Position numbers and translations under genes: made by a program
Shown: in pieces, positions 16,398 through 25,736 of the stretch
Position numbering within the stretch: position 1 is the stretch's first letter
Layout: each line of letters opens with the position of its first letter
Assembly (NCBI GenBank): GCA_902493375.1
Contig: CABUPH010000001.1
Coordinates: 62,001 to 126,000 of the forward strand
Reading direction: 5' to 3'
Length of the DNA: 64,000 nucleotides
Source of the DNA: an uncultured Collinsella sp.
GTDB lineage: Bacteria > Actinomycetota > Coriobacteriia > Coriobacteriales > Coriobacteriaceae
Notes under the pieces: generated by a model
What the model saw: only the letters and a program-made list of their open reading frames with translations
Database searches by the model: none
Told to the model about the DNA's origin: nothing

Positions 16398-17786
16398 CTA
16401 CTTGTGGAGTGCGGCCAGAGCGGGATCGACCGGCGCGGGAGCCTCCAGGTCGGAGACCTTCACAATGCCGTTCTCATCGGAGAAGGCACGGTAAATGGTC
16501 TGAATCGCCAGGTCGAAGTCTTTCTCCTCGACACCGATAATGATGTTGATCTCGTCGCAGCTCTGCGAAATCATACGCACGCTCACGCCGGCCTGGCCGA
16601 GCATGCCAAACAGGTGGCCCGAGATACCTGCGCGGCCGCGCAGGTTACGGCCGACGGTCGCGATGAGCGCCAAGCCCTCGACAACCTCGATCTCGAGCGG
16701 CTCGACCTCCTGCTGGATGTCGCCCACAAGTGAGTACAGCGAGTCGTGCACATCCTGCTCCTGCACCACGGCGCCAAAGCGGTCGACACCGGTGGGCATG
16801 TGCTCGACGGAAACGTCATAGCGCTCGAAGACCGAAAGCGCACGGCGCATAAAGCCAACACGGGGCTTGGTGCGGTCGCGGGCAACGTTGATGGCGACAA
16901 AGCCGCGCTTGCCGGTCACGCCGGTAATGATGGGCTCCGCCTCGCCCTCATCAGCCGTCTCGCTAATGATGGTGCCGGGGTCCTGTGGCGCATTGGTGTT
17001 CTTGATGACCAGCGGAATGCCTGCCTCGCGCACGGGGAACACAGCCTCCTCGTGCAGGACGCTTGCGCCCATGTACGAAAGCTCGCGCAGCTCCTCGTAG
17101 GTAACGCGCGCAATGGGCTGAGCCTCGGGAACAATACGCGGATCGGCAGAATAGAAGCCCGAGACGTCGGTCCAGTTCTCGTACAGGTCGGCGCCCAGGC
17201 ACTTAGCCAAGATCGAGCCCGAGATATCGCCACCGCCTCGATCGAGCAGCTTGATCTGGCCCTCGCGCGTCGCGCCGTAGAAGCCAGGCATAACGAAGCC
17301 GCCCTGCTGGCCATACTCCTGCACCAGCTCGGAGGTGCGATTCATGCTGAGCGTACCGTCGTGATGGAACGCCACAACCGTCGCGGCGTCCAGGAACGGT
17401 AAGCCCAGGTACTCGGCCATCAGGCGGGCGGTAAAGTACTCGCCACGGCTCACAAGCTCCTCGGTGGAGTAGCCGCCCGAGCGGGCGCGCTCGGCAAAGG
17501 CCGCGAACTCCTCACGGATGGGATAGGTGAGCTCCAGCTCGTCAGCGATATCAAAATAGCGCTGGCCAATGTCCTCGAGCAGCTCCTCACACGACACGTG
17601 GTACTTGACGTGCGCGTTGACCAAGTAGAGCAGGTCGGTCACCTTGGTGTCGCCCTTAAAGCGGCGACCGCAGGCGGAAACCACCACAAAACGGCGGGCC
17701 GGATCGGCATCGACGATGGCCTTGATCTTTTTGAAGTGTTCGGCGTCGGCGACCGACGAGCCGCCAAACTTGGCAATCTTAATCAT
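16398..17786 (-). CDS. lysC: Aspartate kinase
   Basis: Phosphorylates aspartate as the first step of the aspartate family. The N-terminus KIAKFGGSSVAD is the kinase signature, with the ATP/aspartate segments LVSRGEYFTARLMAEYLG and RGGGDISGSILAKCLGADLYENWTDVSG. Two C-terminal ACT regulatory domains occupy ~305-445 (VGRNLRGRAGISGHLFGMLGQAGVSVRMISQ), so feedback inhibition by lysine and/or threonine is likely. 462 residues, longer than the short actinobacterial form. It is divergent from thrC with a 104-base gap, too short for a full lysine riboswitch. Confidence 0.95.
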   Translation of the reverse strand: MIKIAKFGGSSVADAEHFKKIKAIVDADPARRFVVVSACGRRFKGDTKVTDLLYLVNAHVKYHVSCEELLEDIGQRYFDIADELELTYPIREEFAAFAERARSGGYSTEELVSRGEYFTARLMAEYLGLPFLDAATVVAFHHDGTLSMNRTSELVQEYGQQGGFVMPGFYGATREGQIKLLDRGGGDISGSILAKCLGADLYENWTDVSGFYSADPRIVPEAQPIARVTYEELRELSYMGASVLHEEAVFPVREAGIPLVIKNTNAPQDPGTIISETADEGEAEPIITGVTGKRGFVAINVARDRTKPRVGFMRRALSVFERYDVSVEHMPTGVDRFGAVVQEQDVHDSLYSLVGDIQQEVEPLEIEVVEGLALIATVGRNLRGRAGISGHLFGMLGQAGVSVRMISQSCDEINIIIGVEEKDFDLAIQTIYRAFSDENGIVKVSDLEAPAPVDPALAALHK

Positions 17787-17890
17787 GGGCTGGAGGTTAC
17801 CTTTCTAAAAAGCCTCTGCGAACCTATTTTGCACGCTCTGATACCATGGTTTCACCGATTGGGACCAAGGCATCCGAGGAGCAGTGTTAT

Positions 17891-19408
17891 ATGGGAACTT
17901 ATCATAGTACACGAGGACGCACTTTATCGTGCTCAAGTAAGGTGGCAATCCGTACCGGCATCGCTCCCGACGGGGGTTTGTTTGTCTCGGACGAGCTCGG
18001 CACCCAGCAGGTCGATATCAGCTCGCTTGCAGATAAATCGTACTTTGAAATCGCTCAAGATGTGTTGGGAATGTTACTGAATGATTACACGGCCGAAGAA
18101 ATTTCGGCGTGTGTCGACGAGGCATACCGCGGCACATTCGCGAGCGAAGAGGTCACGCCGCTCGTCAAACTCGACGCAGCGCCGGGCACCGACGCTCCTC
18201 AAACCTATGTGATGGAGCTCTTTGGCGGCCCCACAAGCGCCTTCAAGGACGTCGCCCTGCAGATGCTCCCCCGTCTGATGGCCCGCACTTCCGCCAAGGA
18301 CGGCGGCGCCGAGCGCATCATGATCGTCACCGCCACGTCGGGCGACACGGGCAAGGCCGCGCTCGCCGGTTTTGCCGACGCTCCGGGCACGGGCATCACC
18401 GTCTTTTATCCCGAGGGCAAGGTCAGCCGCGTGCAGAATCTGCAGATGTCCACGCAGGAGGGCGATAACGTCGCCGTCTGCGGCATCCGCGGCAACTTCG
18501 ACGATGCCCAGAGTGCCGTCAAGCGCATCTTTGCCGATAAGGAGCTTGCCGAGCGTCTTGAGGCCGCCGGCACGGTGCTTTCGAGCGCCAACTCCATCAA
18601 CGTCGGCCGCCTGGTGCCGCAGGTTGTCTACTACTTTGCCGCCTATGCGCAACTGCTGCGCGCCGGCGCCATCGAGGCTGGCGACACCGTGGAGTTCTGC
18701 GTACCGACCGGCAACTTCGGCGATATCCTGGCCGGCTACTACGCCAAGCGCATGGGTCTGCCCGTCGCCAAGCTCATCGTCGCGAGCGACAAGAACAACG
18801 TGCTCGCTGACTTCTTGACCACCGGCGTCTACGACCGCAACCGTCCGTTCTTCACGACCATCTCGCCGTCGATGGACATCCTCATTAGCTCCAACCTGGA
18901 GCGCATGCTCTACTTCCTGTCCGATGGCGACTGCGAGCTCGTTGCCGGCCTTATGGAGCAGCTTGCACAGACTGGTCGCTACGAGGTTCCCGCCGACCTG
19001 CTGGCAAAAATTCAGAACGTCTTTGGCTGCGGTTGGGCCAGCGAAGACGAGGTTCGCGCTGCCATCAAGAGCTGCTGGGACGCGAACGGCTACGTGATCG
19101 ACCCGCACACCGCCTGCGGCTATCACGTCTTCGAAAAGGTCGCTCCCGCCGAGGGCGCCAAGGCCCGCGTGCTACTTTCGACCGCCAGCCCCTACAAGTT
19201 CCCGCGCGCCTGCTGCGACGCTCTGGGCCTCGACGTTCCCGAGGACGACTTTGAGGCCATGCGCGTGCTCGGGCAGGCAACCAACACGGTCGCCCCGACC
19301 CAGCTCGCCGAACTCGAATCCAAACCCGTCCGTTTCGAAGACGTCTGCGACGTCGATGAGATGGCAAGCTACGTCGAGTCTGCAGCAAAACGAATGAGCA
19401 CCAACTAG
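17891..19408 (+). CDS. thrC: Threonine synthase
   Basis: PLP enzyme converting O-phosphohomoserine to threonine. The start at 17891 follows GAGGAG; the N-terminus MGTYHSTRG matches the family, unlike the open upstream extension. The PLP lysine is Lys119 in FGGPTSAFKDVALQ, and the phosphate-binding TATSGDTGKAALAG and the segment FCVPTGNFGDILAGYYAKRMG are all present. 505 residues, the longer (E. coli/fungal-like) type. It is followed by its own strong terminator, and thrB comes 200 bases later. Confidence 0.95.
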   Translation: MGTYHSTRGRTLSCSSKVAIRTGIAPDGGLFVSDELGTQQVDISSLADKSYFEIAQDVLGMLLNDYTAEEISACVDEAYRGTFASEEVTPLVKLDAAPGTDAPQTYVMELFGGPTSAFKDVALQMLPRLMARTSAKDGGAERIMIVTATSGDTGKAALAGFADAPGTGITVFYPEGKVSRVQNLQMSTQEGDNVAVCGIRGNFDDAQSAVKRIFADKELAERLEAAGTVLSSANSINVGRLVPQVVYYFAAYAQLLRAGAIEAGDTVEFCVPTGNFGDILAGYYAKRMGLPVAKLIVASDKNNVLADFLTTGVYDRNRPFFTTISPSMDILISSNLERMLYFLSDGDCELVAGLMEQLAQTGRYEVPADLLAKIQNVFGCGWASEDEVRAAIKSCWDANGYVIDPHTACGYHVFEKVAPAEGAKARVLLSTASPYKFPRACCDALGLDVPEDDFEAMRVLGQATNTVAPTQLAELESKPVRFEDVCDVDEMASYVESAAKRMSTN

Positions 19409-19420
19409 ATTCCTTATTAA

Positions 19421-19455
19421 GCGCCGGCGAAAGCCGGCGCACCTTCTTTTTATTT
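19421..19455 (+). terminator. thrC terminator
   Basis: GCGCCGGC-GAAA-GCCGGCGC with a GNRA-like loop, followed by ACCTTCTTTTTATTT, 12 bases past the thrC stop. A textbook intrinsic terminator. Confidence 0.9.
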
Positions 19456-19483
19456 AGCTTTCGGGATGATGACGAGCATGCGA

Positions 19484-19595
19484 GCGGGTCTGGCCGTTTA
19501 GTTCGTCGCGAGTTCCGCACGAGCCGGAAAGCACTTAATGTGCTTTCCGAGCGAGCCAGGACTGCCCGAGCAGCGAACTAAACGGCCAGACCCGC
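19484..19595. repeat. Large palindrome between thrC and thrB
   Basis: Perfect 22-bp outer arms (19484-19505, 19574-19595) surround asymmetric internal segments containing GTTCCGCAC (left) and CAGGACTGC (right), then an inner hairpin CGGAAAGCAC/GTGCTTTCCG. The design echoes family A but the motifs differ. The right arm ends 14 bases before the thrB start and touches its ribosome site. Confidence 0.75.
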
Positions 19596-19609
19596 CCAGG
19601 AGGACCCAC

Positions 19610-20491
19610 ATGATCAAAATCACCGTCCCAGCAACCAGCGCCAACCTAGGCATCGGCTACGATACCCTCGGCATGGCCGTCAGCCTCTACTCGCACTTCA
19701 CCTTCGAGCGCGCCGATAAGCTCACCATCACCGGATGCCCCGAGGAGTTCCAAAACGAGAACAACCTGGTCTACGTCAGCTTTGTCGATGCGCTGGCCGC
19801 ATGGGGCGAGCCTGCCTTCCCCGTCGCTATCGACATCCAGACCGACGTGCCCGTCGCCCGCGGCCTGGGTTCCAGCTCCACCTGCGTCGTCGCCGGCATT
19901 ATGGCCGCCGCCGCACTGACAGGCCACACCGTCGACCGTGCCGAGCTCGTCCGCATCGCCACCGAGGTCGAGGGGCATCCCGATAACGTCGCTCCCGCCA
20001 TCCTTGGCGGCGCCGTCTGCTCCTTTACGCCGACCTATTCGCTCCCCCAATGCCTTCGCTACGAGGTGAGCGATCGCTTGCGTTTTATTACCGTGATTCC
20101 GCCCTACGAGGTACATACGAGCGAGGCGCGCAAGGTCGTGCCGCAGGAGATTCCGCTCTCCACCGCCGTGTGGCAGATGGGCCGCATCGCCGGTATGACG
20201 CGCGGCTTGGAGACTGGTGACCTCGACCTGATTGCCGCCGCCAATGACGACCGCATCCAGGAACCCTATCGTCGCCGTCTGATTCCCGACTACAACGCCG
20301 TGCGCGACACCTGCCTTAACGGCGGCGCCAAGACCATCTGGATCAGCGGTTCGGGCTCGACCCTTATGGCTGTGACCGACGACACCATCGTGGCAAAGTT
20401 CCTACAGGTCAAGCTGCGCGAGCAGTTCCCTAAGTGTAAGACGCATATTCTGACGTGCGACACCGAGGGCGCTCAAATCGAGTACCTGTAG
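19610..20491 (+). CDS. thrB: Homoserine kinase
   Basis: GHMP-family kinase making O-phosphohomoserine, the substrate of the neighbouring ThrC. The ATG at 19610 follows AGGAGG. MIKITVPATSANLGIGYDTLG is the N-terminal family signature, and the ATP loop PVARGLGSSST has GLGSSS at residues 85-90. The C-terminal WISGSGSTLMAV matches the third GHMP motif. 293 residues. The ribosome site lies immediately beside the right arm of the 19484-19595 palindrome, so that structure could affect translation. Confidence 0.95.
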   Translation: MIKITVPATSANLGIGYDTLGMAVSLYSHFTFERADKLTITGCPEEFQNENNLVYVSFVDALAAWGEPAFPVAIDIQTDVPVARGLGSSSTCVVAGIMAAAALTGHTVDRAELVRIATEVEGHPDNVAPAILGGAVCSFTPTYSLPQCLRYEVSDRLRFITVIPPYEVHTSEARKVVPQEIPLSTAVWQMGRIAGMTRGLETGDLDLIAAANDDRIQEPYRRRLIPDYNAVRDTCLNGGAKTIWISGSGSTLMAVTDDTIVAKFLQVKLREQFPKCKTHILTCDTEGAQIEYL

Positions 20492-20514
20492 GCATCGCCG
20501 GTCGACCCCACCGA

Positions 20515-20639
20515 GCCGCCCAAGGGCATCCCCTTAAAAACGTCCTCGCACTTGAGGCCCGCTTATCCTGCTCCTTCGGAGCCGTGGATAAGCGGGCCTC
20601 GTGCTGCGGAATGTTTTTAAAGGGATGCCCTTGGGCGGC
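20515..20639. repeat. Family A palindrome, copy A3
   Basis: 27-bp outer arms (20515-20541, 20613-20639) with one G-U-compatible mismatch. Internal motifs are CGTCCTCG and CTGCGGA with a GCAC/GTGC step; the inner stem GAGGCCCGC is closed by GCTCC-TTC-GGAGC. A further outer pair, GCATCGCCGG with CCGGCGATG, starts directly after the thrB stop. Confidence 0.85.
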
Positions 20640-20749
20640 CCTACAACAACATTGCCGGCGATGTCTACAGGGACCCACGCTTTGAAAGGGCGCCGGGCTG
20701 ATAGTTTTGTTTTTTATTGATAGGGGCTCTTGCTAGGCTGGAGCCCTTA

Positions 20750-21340
20750 CTAGAGGCAGGCCTCGGCGATGCGGCGCTTGAGTTCGTCGATGCCGGTGCC
20801 GGTTTGGGAGCTTGTGATGATCACGTTTTCGGCCGGAACGTTGAGCTGCTTTTTGATGGCTGCTGCCTGGCGGGCCTGCTGGGTGCGGCTGAGCTTGTCG
20901 GCTTTGGTGAGGCAAACGATAAAGTTGAACTCGTTGCCCTGTAGGTAGTCGATCATGTCGTGGTCGAGCTTGCTGGGGTCGTGACGAATGTCCACCAGCG
21001 AGACGACCAAGTTAAAGCTGCGTTCGGAGTCGAAGAAGTCGCCAATAAGCTCAGCCCAACGGTCGCGCTCAGCCTTGGAACGGCGGGCAAAACCGTAGCC
21101 CGGCAGGTCCACAAAGTGCACGTCGTCGGCCTCAAAGAAGTTGATGTTGCTCGTCTTGCCCGGCGTACTCGAAACCTTCACCAGGTTCTTGCGGCCAAAG
21201 AGCTTGTTCATAATCGACGACTTGCCCACGTTGGAGCGGCCAACGAAGCTCACCTCGGGACAGGTGGACTCGGGGATCTGCGAAACCTTGCCGTAGCTGG
21301 CGACGAACTTGGCAAGCTGGTAGTTAATGGAATCGGCCAT
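20750..21340 (-). CDS. ysxC: Ribosome-biogenesis GTPase YsxC/EngB
   Basis: Small GTPase needed for 50S ribosomal subunit assembly. The G1 loop is GRSNVGKSS, the G3 region DLPGYGFA, G4 LTKADK, and G5 lies near the C-terminus (SSQTGTG). 196 residues from the ATG at 21340, six bases after AAGGAG; a GTG two codons earlier is in frame but lacks spacing to the ribosome site. It converges on thrB. Confidence 0.95.
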   Translation of the reverse strand: MADSINYQLAKFVASYGKVSQIPESTCPEVSFVGRSNVGKSSIMNKLFGRKNLVKVSSTPGKTSNINFFEADDVHFVDLPGYGFARRSKAERDRWAELIGDFFDSERSFNLVVSLVDIRHDPSKLDHDMIDYLQGNEFNFIVCLTKADKLSRTQQARQAAAIKKQLNVPAENVIITSSQTGTGIDELKRRIAEACL

Positions 21341-21378
21341 GGACACTCCTTGGTCGTAGGTTCTTACAAATAGACGCG

Positions 21379-22119
21379 CTATTGCGCAGCGGCAATGCGG
21401 CGGACGATATCGAGCGTGATGTCACTTGCGACACGCGCGTACTCGAACAGATCGAACTCGCGCTCGCAAATTGCATCGTACGCCTCGTCACAATTATCGC
21501 TGATAGCGCGCAACACCAGGCAATCGACACCATTTTTGGTTGCGACATGGGCAATTGCCGCGCCCTCCATGCCGACACAATCGGCATGTGTCGCCTCGAT
21601 AGCGTCGTTGCGCATGGCGGCGCCCGTCACAAAGCGGTTACCCGTGGCAATCGTGCCGACCAGGAACTGCTTGGTGCCCTCGTTCGAAGCGACTGCATTT
21701 GTCGAAGCGTCAACAAACCCACGCTCAGCAAGCACGTCGACGGCAATATCGACCAGCGCGGGCGTCGAGCCAAACTCCTCGAGCCCCGGTGCGGACTCGG
21801 CAATAAGCGCGGTATCGGTATCCAGATAGCGCAGGCGTTTGCCAATGACCACGTCGTCGATATGGAGCTTGGGGTTCAAACCGCCCGCAATGCCCGAAAA
21901 CACAACAGCCTGCGGAGCATACTTGCTAATGAGGTGCTGTGTTGCAGCGGCGGCGTTCACCGTGCCCATGCCCGCCGTTGTGGCGACAACTGTCAGGCCG
22001 TCGAGCTCACCGCTCACAACGGTCAAGCCTGCCTCCCGTGCCTCGCAAACGTCGCTCAGCTCTTCCTTAATCTGCATGATCTCTTTTTCGAGCGCACCGA
22101 TAATCGCGATGGTAGCCAT
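21379..22119 (-). CDS. mtnN: 5'-methylthioadenosine/S-adenosylhomocysteine nucleosidase
   Basis: Cleaves the adenine from methylthioadenosine and S-adenosylhomocysteine (and likely 5'-deoxyadenosine left by radical SAM enzymes such as PflA). MATIAIIGALEKEI opens the protein, with the catalytic-loop segment VVFSGIAGGLNPKLHIDDVVIG and the purine site VGMEGAAIAHVA, in which the Glu contacts the ribose. The final catalytic Asp is in LRAISDNCDE. 246 residues. It lies 38 bases upstream of ysxC on the same strand, so the two may be cotranscribed. Confidence 0.92.
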   Translation of the reverse strand: MATIAIIGALEKEIMQIKEELSDVCEAREAGLTVVSGELDGLTVVATTAGMGTVNAAAATQHLISKYAPQAVVFSGIAGGLNPKLHIDDVVIGKRLRYLDTDTALIAESAPGLEEFGSTPALVDIAVDVLAERGFVDASTNAVASNEGTKQFLVGTIATGNRFVTGAAMRNDAIEATHADCVGMEGAAIAHVATKNGVDCLVLRAISDNCDEAYDAICEREFDLFEYARVASDITLDIVRRIAAAQ

Positions 22120-22197
22120 ACCATTCCCCAAACCTATACGAAATTCTCAACCAAGGTATGGTACCAGCATTTTGTTTGACCTCGCCAAACGAACACG

Positions 22198-23316
22198 CTA
22201 AGCCAGTGCAGCTCGCGTATCAAACAGAGCCTTTGCAATCGCGGCCGTAACCTCGCTCGAACGGTCACTCCATGGCATCGATGTCATGACGCTCATGACA
22301 TAGGTACGGCCATCGATGTCGATGATGCCTGCATCGCATGTCGAATAGTAACCGTCCTCGCTGATCCAACCCGCTTTGTTGCGCACCAAGACCTGATCGT
22401 CCGCAATGCCATCGCGAATAAACGAGCGCGATGTTGATGCCAAAAGGCCTGACAACCACTGCGAAGTCTCGGTATCCGTGCTCAGATACTCGCTCATCTC
22501 GCGCCATAACCTGGCAGAAGTGCGCGGGCAGTAGGTCGGAAAATCACTCATCGGATCGAGCGCGGTATCGTAATCGATGTCAAGACTGACAATCCAATCC
22601 TCGTAACCGGCACGGTCAAACGCCGCGCGTAACGCAATAAACGAATCGTTGTCTGAATAAACGACCGCAGCCTCGATCAAGTCGCGTACCGTCTGCCAAC
22701 CCATGTTGTAGCCACCATAGGTGCCAAGAGAGTCATCGAGTGAAACCTGGCCCGTCTCGACCAGAGATTCGCAAATGTACAACGCATAGAGTGCCTTGCA
22801 GCTACTCGCACCGTACACCTCGACATCAGCGTTATACGTCACGCCCTTACCGCTCGACAGGTCGTAAAACACCACGCCCGCATCGCCCAGCTCCTGCGCC
22901 TGGTCAAGCGCATTCTGGAGTGCGGCGAGGTTCTCATCCTCCAGGGCGAGGATCTGGTCATCAACCAGTGAGAAGGTCTGCACGGTATCGCCTGAGGGAA
23001 TATCGTTAAAGTCCGGCTTCGAAAGCCCCGTCTTGAGGTTCGCTGTCGACAGGGTTTGACTTGCGGTGACTTTAGATTCAGGGACCTTTTTGTTTTGCGT
23101 CTGTACCGTTGACGCATCTGAGTGTGCCATTCGCTCCGACGCGTAGGTTTTAGCGGTAATTCCGAGGATAATGACCACTAACGCTAACATTCCTATGGCG
23201 GCAATCTTCGCCCCGCGAATGCGAGCGTCGGCAAGGCCACGCAAAGACGTGCCCTTCGTCTCATATCTGCTGCTATGCTGCGGCACATACTCATCCCGCG
23301 ATGCGTTGTTTCGCAC
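22198..23316 (-). CDS. Serine hydrolase of class A beta-lactamase fold, membrane-anchored
   Basis: Residues ~37-58 form one transmembrane helix after a basic cytoplasmic N-terminus, so the catalytic domain faces outward. The domain carries SxxK as S171-SCK174, SDN in VVYSDNDS, and KAG in VRNKAGW, which replaces KTG. These are the three motifs of penicillin-recognising serine enzymes. The long Ser/Thr-rich linker (60-110) and the lack of an Omega-loop Glu motif that I can place suggest a cell-wall-related hydrolase more than a resistance enzyme. 372 residues. Activity is unproven. Confidence 0.75.
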   Translation of the reverse strand: MRNNASRDEYVPQHSSRYETKGTSLRGLADARIRGAKIAAIGMLALVVIILGITAKTYASERMAHSDASTVQTQNKKVPESKVTASQTLSTANLKTGLSKPDFNDIPSGDTVQTFSLVDDQILALEDENLAALQNALDQAQELGDAGVVFYDLSSGKGVTYNADVEVYGASSCKALYALYICESLVETGQVSLDDSLGTYGGYNMGWQTVRDLIEAAVVYSDNDSFIALRAAFDRAGYEDWIVSLDIDYDTALDPMSDFPTYCPRTSARLWREMSEYLSTDTETSQWLSGLLASTSRSFIRDGIADDQVLVRNKAGWISEDGYYSTCDAGIIDIDGRTYVMSVMTSMPWSDRSSEVTAAIAKALFDTRAALA

Positions 23317-23523
23317 GTGGTCTCCTGACTGCTACCGTTCATATACAAGCAGCATGATACCGAGCAGGCATTTCTTTCCAAAGATATTCAGCGGCGTTTA
23401 AGGTGTCTTTAAAGAAACCACAAGCGTATTTATCCAAATGGCACGATTCTGTTGCGCATCTCACCGCAACCTTGACCAGTCTTTTTGGGACGGGGCTCTT
23501 TGGCAATCAACTTGGTGCCCAGG

Positions 23524-23556
23524 GGCACTCATTTAAGTCTGTCCACAATGAGTGCC
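23524..23556. repeat. Short perfect hairpin in the gap upstream of the serine hydrolase
   Basis: GGCACTCATT and AATGAGTGCC with a 13-base loop containing GTCCAC. The 23317-23599 gap contains nothing else convincing apart from the serine-hydrolase promoter region. Confidence 0.5.
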
Positions 23557-23599
23557 TGACCAGCGCAGCGCGGGTATCGTAGAGGAGCAAAATGACTTG

Positions 23600-24418
23600 C
23601 TAGCCGATGGCGTTTTTGAGTTCGGCGCGGCGCTTTTTCATGCCCGTCATGACGGCGTTGCGCAGCTCGGGCATGCGCGCGGTATCCATCTGGGGCACGC
23701 CCTCAAGCTTATAGGGAATCCCCAACTGCTCATATTTGACGACACCCATGGTGTGATACGGCAGCATCTCCAGACCGACCACGTTGTGCCATGGAGCGAT
23801 CAGACGACCGAGTGCCTCGCACTCCTCCACCGTGTCGGTAATGCCCGGCACCACCACGTGGCGGATAACGACCTTAATCTTGCGACGTGCAAGCTCATCG
23901 CCAAACGCCAGGATGCGTGCGGGATCACAACCGGTCAGCTTTTTATGCTCGACCGGGTCGGCATGCTTAATATCGAGCAGTACCATGTCGGTCTCGTTGA
24001 GTACGGCATCGAACTTCTCGGGATGCGCGGGATCGAACGCATAGCCGCAGCTATCCAAGCAGGTATGCACGCGGCCATCGGGGTTGTTGTGCATTGCACG
24101 GAACAGGTCGGCCAAAAACTCAGACTGTAGGAGCGGCTCGCCGCCGGACACCGTAATTCCGCCGCTGCGATAGAACTCGTGGTTGCTCTGGAACTCGTCC
24201 ATCAGGTGCTCGACGGTCACCATGGTGCCGCCGTTAACCGACCAGGTATCGGGGTTGTGGCAATACGCACAGCGCATGGGGCAGCCCTGAACAAACACCA
24301 CAAAGCGGATGCCGGGTCCATCGACCGTTCCCATCGTCTCAATCGAATGCACGCGGCCCAGGGCAAACGCAGAGTCCTCGGGACGAGCGTCCACACCCTC
24401 GAGCGTCATCTCAGCCAT
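23600..24418 (-). CDS. pflA: Pyruvate formate-lyase activating enzyme
   Basis: Radical SAM enzyme that installs the glycyl radical on PFL. The cluster motif is C46-x3-C50-x2-C53 (GCPMRCAYCHNPDTW). GGITVSGGEPLLQ is the SAM-binding GGE region, and LDIKHADP and PGITDT follow as in PflA. I start at ATG 24418, giving 272 residues; an ATG seven codons earlier is in frame. It lies 7.5 kb from the PFL genes rather than beside them. Because the target glycyl domain here is a separate 83-residue protein (31656-31907), the activase must act on that protein or on the assembled complex. Confidence 0.92.
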   Translation of the reverse strand: MAEMTLEGVDARPEDSAFALGRVHSIETMGTVDGPGIRFVVFVQGCPMRCAYCHNPDTWSVNGGTMVTVEHLMDEFQSNHEFYRSGGITVSGGEPLLQSEFLADLFRAMHNNPDGRVHTCLDSCGYAFDPAHPEKFDAVLNETDMVLLDIKHADPVEHKKLTGCDPARILAFGDELARRKIKVVIRHVVVPGITDTVEECEALGRLIAPWHNVVGLEMLPYHTMGVVKYEQLGIPYKLEGVPQMDTARMPELRNAVMTGMKKRRAELKNAIG

Positions 24419-24540
24419 TCCCGCTACCTTGCCTCTCATTGGTTTTAGTTACATAAATGCCAGAGCCATTCTAGCCCATACGCATGATGGTGAAACGGTT
24501 TAGCGGTCAATTGGGTTGTTCTATTTGGCCCCACACAAAA

Positions 24541-24573
24541 GCGGCGGGAAGGTTATCACAACCCACCCGCCGC
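24541..24573 (-). terminator. Terminator of the DegV-family gene
   Basis: GCGGCGGG and CCCGCCGC with a 17-base loop; on the minus strand TTTTGTG follows. Confidence 0.7.
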
Positions 24574-24604
24574 CGAGGCAATAGATATCGATAGACACCA
24601 GGCC

Positions 24605-25459
24605 TTACGCCTTGAGCGTGAGCACCGCGCCGAAGGCGGTCGGGCCGCAATGGCTCGATATGACGCCGCCGACCTGAGTCCAGGTAATGTCCTTAAAGCC
24701 CAGGTCGTGCGCATAGACTTCCATGTCGTCGCGCAACTCCTCGGAAAGACCCACCGAATACGCCAGGCCAATATGCGAGTAGTCGATCTCGCCCTTCTCT
24801 ACCATGTGATCAATAAAGGCACGGGCGCACTTAAGCATAGAACCGCGGAACTTCTTGGTCGCCACGAACTTGCCGCCCGTCACCTCAATGCAGGGCTTAA
24901 TCTTGAGCAGATGGGCGCCTAGGAACGCGACGTTGGACAAGCGGCCACCTGCCTTAAGGAAGGCAAGGTCGGTAGGAACAAAGCCCAACAGTACGCGGTC
25001 CATGACGGAGTTCGTAAATGCAAAGATCTCGTCGACGGTGACATCGGGGTGAGCCTCGATGTATTTGGCGGTCTCGACGACAACGAGCGACTGGCCCACC
25101 GAGACAAAGCGTGTGTCCATGGAGAACACGTAGTCGCGCCCCTGGGCCGCAATCTTAGAGGACTGATGCGAACAGGTCGTGGCCTCGGAATATGCAAGAT
25201 GCAAAATAGTCGCGTCGGGTTGCTCGGCATGGATGCGGTCGTACACATGCGCAAAATCCGCTGGCGAACAGCCACTGGTCTTGGGCATCACGCCAAACTC
25301 GTTACAGCGCGAGTAAATCTCGAGCGGATCAATCGAGCCATCCTCGACGGTCTCGTCGCCAATCGTGACATGCATGGGCACGCGCACGATGCCGTAGCGT
25401 TCGCAGAGCTCTGGCGTCACATCCGAACCAGATTCAACCACGATTACGTACTTGCCCAT
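24605..25459 (-). CDS. DegV family fatty-acid-binding protein
   Basis: 284 residues. The N-terminal IVVESGSDVTPELCERYGI is the DegV signature, followed by TSGCSPADF in the first lipid-contact region and a C-terminal domain with HIGLAYSVGLSEE and SHCGPTAFGAVL. Family members (FakB) hold a single fatty acid for phosphorylation by FakA; no FakA is seen nearby. The ATG at 25459 fits the family, while the longer open frame upstream does not. The ribosome site is weak. Probably monocistronic, closed by a good terminator. Confidence 0.85.
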   Translation of the reverse strand: MGKYVIVVESGSDVTPELCERYGIVRVPMHVTIGDETVEDGSIDPLEIYSRCNEFGVMPKTSGCSPADFAHVYDRIHAEQPDATILHLAYSEATTCSHQSSKIAAQGRDYVFSMDTRFVSVGQSLVVVETAKYIEAHPDVTVDEIFAFTNSVMDRVLLGFVPTDLAFLKAGGRLSNVAFLGAHLLKIKPCIEVTGGKFVATKKFRGSMLKCARAFIDHMVEKGEIDYSHIGLAYSVGLSEELRDDMEVYAHDLGFKDITWTQVGGVISSHCGPTAFGAVLTLKA

Positions 25460-25545
25460 TCTTATCACGACCCATCTCGACGTTGGTTTTTTAATATATG
25501 ACGCACGTCCACCGTCCTGCTGTAGAACGGCCTCCAAGCGCCAAA

Positions 25546-25584
25546 GAGACGCCGTCCCTTGCACACAACAAAGGACAGCGTCTC
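25546..25584. terminator. Hairpin downstream of the sucrose hydrolase gene
   Basis: GAGACGCCGTCC with GGACAGCGTCTC (one mismatch) across a 15-base loop, in the 277-base gap between the GH32 gene and degV. Probably the 3' end of the sucrose operon. Confidence 0.5.
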
Positions 25585-25736
25585 CCTGGAAAACTCCGTG
25601 CTTATTTGAGATTCTACACGGTTTATTAAGGAGTGTTACTTATTCCGCAAACGGTCGCTATACGCGATAAGCGGTAGCGGGCCGCGGCAACTGCGACACA
25701 TTCCGCCCAACAAGTCCAATCGTGCTCCATGCACGG

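Noticed and set aside
17787..17890. Lysine riboswitch upstream of lysC
   Set aside because: The divergent gap is 104 bases, too short for the ~170-base aptamer, and the expected helices are not seen.
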